NCBI GenBank assembly: GCA_007117565.1
Contig: SKGG01000098.1
Coordinates: forward strand, 1-7,211
Direction: 5' to 3'
DNA length: 7,211 bases
Origin: Candidatus Izemoplasma sp.
Lineage (GTDB): Bacteria > Bacillota_I > Bacilli_A > Izemoplasmatales > Izemoplasmataceae
A model generated the notes under the pieces. It searched no databases and had not been told where the DNA came from. It was given only the letters and a program-made list of their open reading frames with translations. Below are positions 1 through 7,211 of this stretch, piece by piece (the stretch's first letter is position 1; each line of letters opens with the position of its first letter). The position numbers and the translations under genes are program-made.

Positions 1-857
1 ACATCAACGCCCATGTTTTATACATCAAAGCCGATCAGTTTGTCGAAGATTATGTGCGACACGCAAACAAGAAAAAATACACCGAATTTTCTAAGAGTTA
101 CGAAGGCATCGACGTCTTGCTCGTCGACGACATTCAATTTTTAGAAAAAAAAGAAAAATCGCAAGAAGAATTTTTTAAACTCTTTGAACAACTCTACCAC
201 CAACAAAAACAAATCGTCATCACTTCAGACCGTAAAGCCAGTGATTTAAAAGACATCATGAGTCGCTTAACCAGCCGCTTTGCCTGGGGTGTGACTGTCG
301 ACATCAACCGTCCTGATTTAGAACACCGCATTAAAATCTTAGAGAAGAAACTTAACGCCGAAACTGCCGAAAAAGATCTTATTCCTAAAAAAGTCATCGA
401 GTACATTGCGAGTGTCTTTGACAACAACATCCGTGAACTTGAAGGCGCCTTAAAAAGAGTCCTCTTCTATTGTACCGCGTTCAATTACGATTTCACGATC
501 AAAAACGCCGAGTTGGCCTTAGAAAATCTCATTCGGCCGAAAGCCAACGCTCGGGATTATATGAAAGACCGTGTCCAAAATGTCCTTAGCGCTACCGCGG
601 CTTACTTCCGTATCTCGGTCAGTGATTTAATCAGTAAAAAAAGAACCCGAAATTACCTTTACCCAAGGCAAGTGGCGATGTATTTGACCAAACATCTATA
701 CGATTTACCTTATAAGCGCATTGGCCAATACTTTTCCAACCGTGACCACTCCACCGTCATGCATTCAGTTGAAAAAATCGCTAACGAAATGAACTTAGAC
801 ACCAACATCAAAGTTGATGTGGAAAAGCTCATCATAAAATGTGGAGAAAAAGAGTGA
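1..857 (+). CDS. dnaA: Chromosomal replication initiator protein DnaA (5' truncated by window edge)
   Basis: DnaA is the AAA+ ATPase that binds DnaA boxes at oriC, melts the origin and recruits the helicase. The reading frame is open from base 3 (first full codon ATC) and 284 codons are visible; the GTG at 54 is an internal valine, not a start. Visible in order: Walker B LLVDDIQFL (about 117-143), sensor 1 VITSDR (216-233), the arginine-finger region LTSRFAWG (about 267-290), sensor 2 NIRELEGAL (426-452), and the domain IV helix-turn-helix with signature RDHSTVMHS (741-767; the family usually has RDHTTVxHA). The N-terminal domain, linker and Walker A lie left of the window; from a usual length near 450 residues, roughly 160 are missing. 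It ends at TGA 855-857 with a normal-looking C-terminus. The residue before the RDH motif is Asn where Gly is usual. Identification is certain. Confidence 0.98.
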   Translation, partial: INAHVLYIKADQFVEDYVRHANKKKYTEFSKSYEGIDVLLVDDIQFLEKKEKSQEEFFKLFEQLYHQQKQIVITSDRKASDLKDIMSRLTSRFAWGVTVDINRPDLEHRIKILEKKLNAETAEKDLIPKKVIEYIASVFDNNIRELEGALKRVLFYCTAFNYDFTIKNAELALENLIRPKANARDYMKDRVQNVLSATAAYFRISVSDLISKKRTRNYLYPRQVAMYLTKHLYDLPYKRIGQYFSNRDHSTVMHSVEKIANEMNLDTNIKVDVEKLIIKCGEKE

Positions 858-883
858 ATTTTTTCTCTAAATAAAGCCATTTG

Positions 884-892
884 TGATATAAT
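884..892 (+). promoter_or_regulatory. Extended -10 promoter upstream of dnaN
   Basis: TGaTATAAT is a perfect TATAAT hexamer (887-892) preceded by the extended -10 dinucleotide TG at 884-885. The region upstream has only weak -35 candidates (for example TTCTCT at 863-868, 18 bases away), which is acceptable for an extended -10 promoter recognised by the housekeeping sigma factor. Transcription would begin near 898-900, giving dnaN a leader of about 80 bases. It would let dnaN be expressed independently of dnaA read-through, as in other Bacillota. Prediction from sequence only. Confidence 0.6.
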
Positions 893-912
893 TATGGAAG
901 ATAATTTACCTG

Positions 913-929
913 TTTTCCCCATTTCCACA
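913..929 (+). promoter_or_regulatory. Two degenerate DnaA-box-like 9-mers
   Basis: In the dnaA-dnaN gap, TTTTCCCCA (913-921) and ATTTCCACA (921-929) each match the DnaA-box consensus TTATCCACA at 7 of 9 positions. They share one base and point the same way. They are followed at once by CCCC (930-933; base 930 is the first C after the box) and an A-rich stretch. In Bacillus and many relatives this gap is part of oriC. Two boxes with two mismatches each are weak evidence, so this may be a vestigial or minor DnaA-binding site, or chance. No consensus box occurs in the gap. Confidence 0.25.
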
Positions 930-967
930 CCCCACAACAATAATAACTACAAAAACAGAATAATAAT

Positions 968-974
968 GAGGTGA
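968..974 (+). promoter_or_regulatory. Ribosome binding site of dnaN
   Basis: GAGGTGA, complementary to the 3' end of 16S rRNA, lies 5 bases before the ATG at 980. An in-frame GTG at 971-973 falls inside this site and so cannot be the start; this decides the start in favour of ATG 980. Confidence 0.85.
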
Positions 975-979
975 CTGAC

Positions 980-2104
980 ATGCGTTTTGAAATCAGCAAA
1001 GACTCTTTACTCTACCATTTGATTATTGCTCAAAAAGCGCTCTCAACAAAAACGCCCAACCCTGCGCTCACAGGCATCAAAATCGATGCGTCCGAAAACA
1101 CTATAGCGATCACGACCAGTAATGGTGACATCTCCATCCATGTGACGATGGATGATCCTTCGATTCAAGTAGATACCACAGGCTCAGTCTTAGTTCCTGG
1201 AAAATACTTAGTTGAAATCGTACGTAAACTTGAAAGTCCTACGGTCACCTTAAGTGTCGTTGACAATAATCTTTTACGGATTGAGGCGGATCGTTCAGAC
1301 ATCACCTTAAATCTTTTCGATTTAGATGATTATCCTGCGCTTCAGTTTAAAGAACAAGAAGATTTCATCAACATCAATGTTCGCACCTTCAAAACGATGG
1401 TTAGACAAACCGCCTTCGCAGCCTCAACGATTGAAAACCGTCCGATTTTAACCGGCGTTAACTTAAAACTTGAAGGCAACACCTTAAAAGGCGTCGCGAC
1501 CGATTCTTATAGACTCAGTCAAAAAACGATTGAGCTTAAGCAAAATTACACGGCGATGAATGTCATTGTGCCATCGAAGTCACTCGAAGAATTATTACGT
1601 GTGCTTGAAAACAACCAAGCCGACATTGAACTTCACTTCAATCAAAACAGCGTCTTATTCAAGTATCAAAACATCTTGTTTAGATCGCGTCTGCTTGAAG
1701 GAAATTACCCTGAAACAGCGAAACTCATTCCTAAAGAATTTGGCACCACCATCGTCTTTAACAAAGAACAACTTCAAACCGCCATCGACCGTGCCAGCTT
1801 ACTTTCTTACCGTGACGGGCAAAACGCCATCGTTAAACTGAACGTTCGCGAGGACGATGTGGTTGAAATTTCCTCTAATTCCCCCGAAATCGGCCGCGTG
1901 CTTGAAGAAGTTTACCCAACCGCTGAGGTGGTAGGGAAACCTCTAAAAATCGCCTTCAGCTCCAAATATTTGATTGAAGCACTAAAAGCCTTCAATTCTT
2001 CTGAAGTCACCGTCTCCTTTACTGGTGAAATCAGACCCTTTATCCTCACCGGTGAGTTTGATCCACAGATGCTTCAACTCATCTTACCAGTCAAAACCGA
2101 TTAA
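980..2104 (+). CDS. dnaN: DNA polymerase III subunit beta (sliding clamp)
   Basis: DnaN forms a ring-shaped homodimer that encircles DNA and tethers the replicative polymerase; other replication and repair proteins dock in its hydrophobic cleft. The protein is 374 residues from ATG 980, close to the 378 of Bacillus and 366 of E. coli. The N-terminus MRFEISKDSL and the following PALTGIKI block match the conserved start of the family, as does NRPILTGVNL at the beginning of the second domain. Three clamp domains of about 125 residues fit the length. The C-terminus (DPQMLQLILPVKTD) is the typical clamp ending with the conserved QLILPV. A start at GTG 971 would add three residues but lies within the Shine-Dalgarno. 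The gene follows dnaA at 122 bases and ends in TAA, 6 bases before a strong terminator. Intact, nothing odd. Confidence 0.97.
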   Translation: MRFEISKDSLLYHLIIAQKALSTKTPNPALTGIKIDASENTIAITTSNGDISIHVTMDDPSIQVDTTGSVLVPGKYLVEIVRKLESPTVTLSVVDNNLLRIEADRSDITLNLFDLDDYPALQFKEQEDFININVRTFKTMVRQTAFAASTIENRPILTGVNLKLEGNTLKGVATDSYRLSQKTIELKQNYTAMNVIVPSKSLEELLRVLENNQADIELHFNQNSVLFKYQNILFRSRLLEGNYPETAKLIPKEFGTTIVFNKEQLQTAIDRASLLSYRDGQNAIVKLNVREDDVVEISSNSPEIGRVLEEVYPTAEVVGKPLKIAFSSKYLIEALKAFNSSEVTVSFTGEIRPFILTGEFDPQMLQLILPVKTD

Positions 2105-2110
2105 GCCCTT

Positions 2111-2139
2111 AAAAGACCTCGAAAAAGAGGTCTTTTTTT
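2111..2139 (+). terminator. Intrinsic (rho-independent) terminator after dnaN
   Basis: A perfect 10-bp stem, AAAAGACCTC (2111-2120) with GAGGTCTTTT (2127-2136), closes a 6-base loop GAAAAA. A run of seven T (2133-2139) covers the stem end and the tail. It begins 6 bases after the dnaN stop and should end most transcription from dnaA-dnaN. The A-rich 5' arm gives only a four-T tract on the other strand, so it works mainly in the + direction. Confidence 0.92.
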
Positions 2140-2151
2140 ATTGGTTTTTCG

Positions 2152-2180
2152 TTGTTTTAAACCCCTTTTTAGCGTATAAT
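2152..2180 (+). promoter_or_regulatory. Sigma-A-type promoter of yaaA-recF-gyrB-gyrA
   Basis: A perfect -10 TATAAT (2175-2180) has TTGTTT (2152-2157) at the optimal 17-base spacing as its -35; only the TTG half of that -35 matches consensus. Transcription would begin near 2187, giving a leader of about 33 bases. The promoter lies directly behind the dnaN terminator, as expected for a separate transcription unit. The surroundings (2171-2209) are very AT-rich, so overlapping alternatives cannot be excluded. Confidence 0.72.
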
Positions 2181-2206
2181 ATATACAACGATTTAATATA
2201 TATAAG

Positions 2207-2213
2207 AAAGAGG
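2207..2213 (+). promoter_or_regulatory. Ribosome binding site of yaaA
   Basis: AAAGAGG ends 6 bases before the ATG at 2220. This, with the promoter at 2152-2180 and the terminator at 2111-2139, decides the yaaA start; the open frame extends back into dnaN to 2025, but that part lies upstream of the promoter and has no homology. Confidence 0.75.
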
Positions 2214-2219
2214 TTCCTC

Positions 2220-2427
2220 ATGAAGACGGTCTCCATCACGACCCCTTACATCACGCTGGGCCAATTGTTAAAATACTTAAACCTTGCTTCCGGTGGAGGC
2301 GAGATTAAAGCGCGCTTAGAAACGGGCCAATTTTTGGTTGAAAACGACGTGGAAACACGACGAGGCAGAAAACTCTATCCAGGCATGCGTGTGACCCTAG
2401 ACGATGGGACCACGCTTCAACTCACCG

Positions 2428-2453
<26 letters not shown>
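2220..2453 (+). CDS. yaaA: S4-domain RNA-binding protein YaaA (RlbA)
   Basis: This 77-residue protein is the small S4 RNA-binding protein found between dnaN and recF in Bacillota (Bacillus YaaA, 71 residues, linked there to ribosome maturation). The family hallmarks are visible: ITLGQLLKYL near residues 11-20, a glycine-rich turn SGGGEIK at about 24-30, and the core block LVENDVETRRGRKLYPGMRV at about 39-58, in which the RRGRKLYxGD/M motif is the S4-type RNA-binding loop. It is slightly longer than usual because of an Ala/Asp-rich tail (DAADHADA). It is the first gene of its transcription unit, and its last 26 bases overlap the proposed recF start. The co-location with recF is conserved but the functional link is unclear. 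It ends in TGA. Confidence 0.93.
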
Positions 2454-5405
<2,952 letters not shown>

Positions 5406-5408
<3 letters not shown>

Positions 5409-5412
5409 GAGG
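5406..5412 (+). promoter_or_regulatory. Ribosome binding site of gyrA, built on the gyrB stop codon
   Basis: TAGGAGG begins with the gyrB stop codon TAG (5406-5408) and ends 7 bases before the gyrA ATG at 5420. The shared bases mean that ribosomes ending gyrB stand on the gyrA initiation region, which favours coupled, near-equal synthesis of the two subunits. Confidence 0.85.
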
Positions 5413-5419
5413 CTAGACG

Positions 5420-7211
5420 ATGGAAGAAAAAGACCTGATATTAGGCGATAAAATGCAAGACATTAACATTACCGATGAGATGAAAACCTCGTTTTTATCC
5501 TACGCGATGAGTGTCATTGTTTCACGGGCACTCCCCGATGTAAGAGACGGCTTAAAGCCGGTTCACCGTCGTATTTTATATGGCATGGAAGAATTAGGGG
5601 TCACCCCCTCCAGCGCTTATAAAAAATCCGCCCGTATTGTGGGCGACGTTATGGGTAAATATCACCCGCACGGCGACAGCGCTATCTATGATGCGATGGT
5701 GCGCTTAGCACAGACGTTTTCCAGTCGTTATCCCTTAGTCAACGGACACGGAAATTTTGGTTCCATTGACGGCGATGGGGCTGCAGCCATGCGTTACACC
5801 GAAGCGAAGATGGCTAAAATTGCGGTCGAGATGCTTGCGGATATTAAAAAGAATACCATTGATTTTACGGATAACTACGACGGAAGCGAACAAGAACCTA
5901 CCGTCTTACCCGCCAAGTTTCCAAACCTTTTAGTGAACGGCGCGACCGGGATTGCGGTCGGTATGGCCACCAACATCCCCCCGCATAACTTAACGGAAAC
6001 GATCGATGCGATTTTAGCCACCTTAAAAGATCCTGAGATTGAACTTGATGAACTCATGCAACATCTTCCCGGACCTGATTTTCCTACAGGGGGCTTACTG
6101 ATGGGTGTCACCGGCATTCGTCAAGCCTATGAAACGGGTAATGGGACGGTCAAGATTCGTGCCAAAGCCAGCATCACCGAAGGAAAATCTGGGAAAAATA
6201 CGATCACCATCACAGAAATTCCTTATCAAGTGAACAAAACCCGTTTGATTGAGAAAATTGCGGAGCTCGCTAAGGAAAAAAGGATTGAAGGGATCACCGA
6301 TTTGCGTGATGAATCGAACCGCAACGGCATCCGCATTGTGATTGAGCTAAGACGCGATGTCAACGCGGAAGTCACCCTCAATAACCTCTATAAGTTCACC
6401 CCATTACAAACCAGTTTTGGTATCAATATGTTAGCCCTTGTCAACAATCAACCGAAAGTCTTAGGGTTAAAAGAAGTCATCAGTCACTACATCACCCATC
6501 AAATTGAAGTCTTAGTCCGTAAAAGTCAGTTTGATTTAGACAAAGCGAAAGCCAGAGAACACATCCTTGAAGGCTTACTCAAGGCGCTCGCGTCCATTGA
6601 TGAAGTGATTGAAGTGATCCGTAACGCCTATGACGATGCGGAAGCACAGTTAATGCAACAGTTTGACCTCACGGACGTCCAAGCCAAAGCCATCTTAGAG
6701 ATGCGTTTACGTCGCTTAAGTGGGCTTGAAGTAGAAAAACTCTCGCTTGAGTTAACCGACGTTCAAACCACCATCGTAGATTTAGAAGAGACGCTCCGTG
6801 ATGAAGCCAAACAACACCGTCTCATCGAAGAAGAACTCGAGCGCATTAAAGCAAGTTATGGCGACACGCGCCGCAGTGAAATCTCGTTTGCGGCTGACTT
6901 AGACATTGAAGATGAAGATTTAATTCCTCAAGAAGACGTCATCATTGCGATCACTCAAGGTGGTTATTGTAAACGGATGCAGCTCGATAGTGCCCGTACC
7001 CAAAACCGTGGCGGCCGCGGTGTCACAGGTTTTAAAACCCACGACGACGATGCGGTGGAACATTTAATTACCGTCTCAACGCATGATTTCTTATTATTCT
7101 TTACCAATTATGGGAAAGTCTATAAACTCAAAGGCTACAAAATTCCAGCCTTTTCGAGAACCTCTAAAGGCATCCCTTTAGTCAATGTGTTGCCGTTTGA
7201 AGAAGGTGAAA
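5420..7211 (+). CDS. gyrA: DNA gyrase subunit A (3' truncated by window edge)
   Basis: GyrA is the DNA breakage-reunion subunit of gyrase. 597 complete codons are open from ATG 5420 to the edge, against about 820 in Bacillus, so about a quarter is missing. My translation shows [20 protein letters not shown] (35-54), the quinolone-binding segment [12 protein letters not shown] with Ser87 and Asp91 (E. coli Ser83 and Asp87), and the catalytic Tyr126 in AAAMRYTE (codon 5795-5797). Then follow the [17 protein letters not shown] and [15 protein letters not shown] blocks of the winged-helix/tower core, a coiled-coil arm, and the start of the C-terminal beta-pinwheel with the GyrA box QNRGGRG (528-534; usual form Q[R/T]RGG[R/K]G). 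The GyrA box separates it from ParC. The gene lies 11 bases behind gyrB. No frameshift or missing catalytic residue; its stop is outside the window. Confidence 0.96.
   Translation, partial: MEEKDLILGDKMQDINITDEMKTSFLSYAMSVIVSRALPDVRDGLKPVHRRILYGMEELGVTPSSAYKKSARIVGDVMGKYHPHGDSAIYDAMVRLAQTFSSRYPLVNGHGNFGSIDGDGAAAMRYTEAKMAKIAVEMLADIKKNTIDFTDNYDGSEQEPTVLPAKFPNLLVNGATGIAVGMATNIPPHNLTETIDAILATLKDPEIELDELMQHLPGPDFPTGGLLMGVTGIRQAYETGNGTVKIRAKASITEGKSGKNTITITEIPYQVNKTRLIEKIAELAKEKRIEGITDLRDESNRNGIRIVIELRRDVNAEVTLNNLYKFTPLQTSFGINMLALVNNQPKVLGLKEVISHYITHQIEVLVRKSQFDLDKAKAREHILEGLLKALASIDEVIEVIRNAYDDAEAQLMQQFDLTDVQAKAILEMRLRRLSGLEVEKLSLELTDVQTTIVDLEETLRDEAKQHRLIEEELERIKASYGDTRRSEISFAADLDIEDEDLIPQEDVIIAITQGGYCKRMQLDSARTQNRGGRGVTGFKTHDDDAVEHLITVSTHDFLLFFTNYGKVYKLKGYKIPAFSRTSKGIPLVNVLPFEEGE

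Noticed and set aside
54..56. GTG at 54 as a start codon for dnaA
   Set aside because: The frame is open to the window edge and the upstream residues (YIKADQFVEDYV) continue the AAA+ domain, so the gene is truncated by the window rather than starting here.
1560..1841. 93-codon + strand frame inside dnaN
   Set aside because: It is in a different frame within the conserved middle and third clamp domains; the product is low-complexity and unrecognised, with no ribosome binding site.
2025..2219. N-terminal extension of yaaA reaching back into dnaN
   Set aside because: The frame is open, but this part overlaps the dnaN end, the terminator and the promoter, and resembles no S4 protein. The ATG at 2220 has a good ribosome binding site and matches the family start.
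2210..2219. GAGG/CCTC dyad that could hide the yaaA ribosome binding site
   Set aside because: Full pairing would leave a 2-base loop, which is not possible; opening one pair leaves only a 3-bp stem, too weak to matter.
5875..6117. 80-codon minus-strand open frame inside gyrA
   Set aside because: It lies wholly opposite well conserved gyrA codons and its product has no recognisable domain; it is a shadow of the real gene. The same holds for the minus-strand frames opposite dnaA, recF and gyrB.

Overview
This window is the chromosomal replication-initiation neighbourhood of a bacterium of the Bacillota/Mycoplasmatota type. On the + strand it reads dnaA (3' part only), dnaN, yaaA, recF, gyrB and gyrA (5' part only). 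This is the classic gene order next to the origin in low-GC Gram-positive bacteria. Every protein is closest, as far as I can recall, to the Bacillus-type forms: GyrB lacks the large C-terminal insert of Gram-negative enzymes, and a small S4-domain YaaA sits between dnaN and recF. Leucine is mostly TTA, and base composition by eye is moderate, lower in dnaA/dnaN than in recF to gyrA. All three stop codons terminate genes (TGA for dnaA, yaaA and recF; TAA for dnaN; TAG for gyrB), so the standard bacterial code applies and not the UGA=Trp code of Mycoplasma and Spiroplasma. A UGA-stop mollicute relative (Acholeplasma- or Izemoplasma-like) or another Bacillota lineage would fit. I cannot name a species.

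Layout: 1-857 dnaA, cut at the left edge just past the Walker A motif. 858-979 is a 122-base gap with an extended -10 promoter, two degenerate DnaA-box-like 9-mers and a trinucleotide-like A-rich run. 980-2104 is dnaN, followed by a strong intrinsic terminator at 2111-2139. A new promoter at 2152-2180 then drives yaaA (2220-2453), recF (start probably 2428, overlapping yaaA), gyrB (3513, overlapping recF by 4 bases) and gyrA (5420, 11 bases after gyrB), which runs off the right edge. There is no gene on the minus strand that I can support, and no gene-free stretch over 300 bases.

The genes work together. DnaA melts the origin, DnaN is the sliding clamp of the replicative polymerase, RecF helps load recombinase at gaps and stalled forks, GyrA2GyrB2 removes positive supercoils ahead of forks, and YaaA is a small RNA-binding protein linked to ribosome maturation. 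The DNA suggests two transcription units: dnaA-dnaN, and yaaA-recF-gyrB-gyrA.

I see no mobile element, tRNA, rRNA, CRISPR array or novel system here. This is an ordinary, well conserved housekeeping region. The observations worth checking concern the two intergenic regions, the start of recF, and the genetic code.
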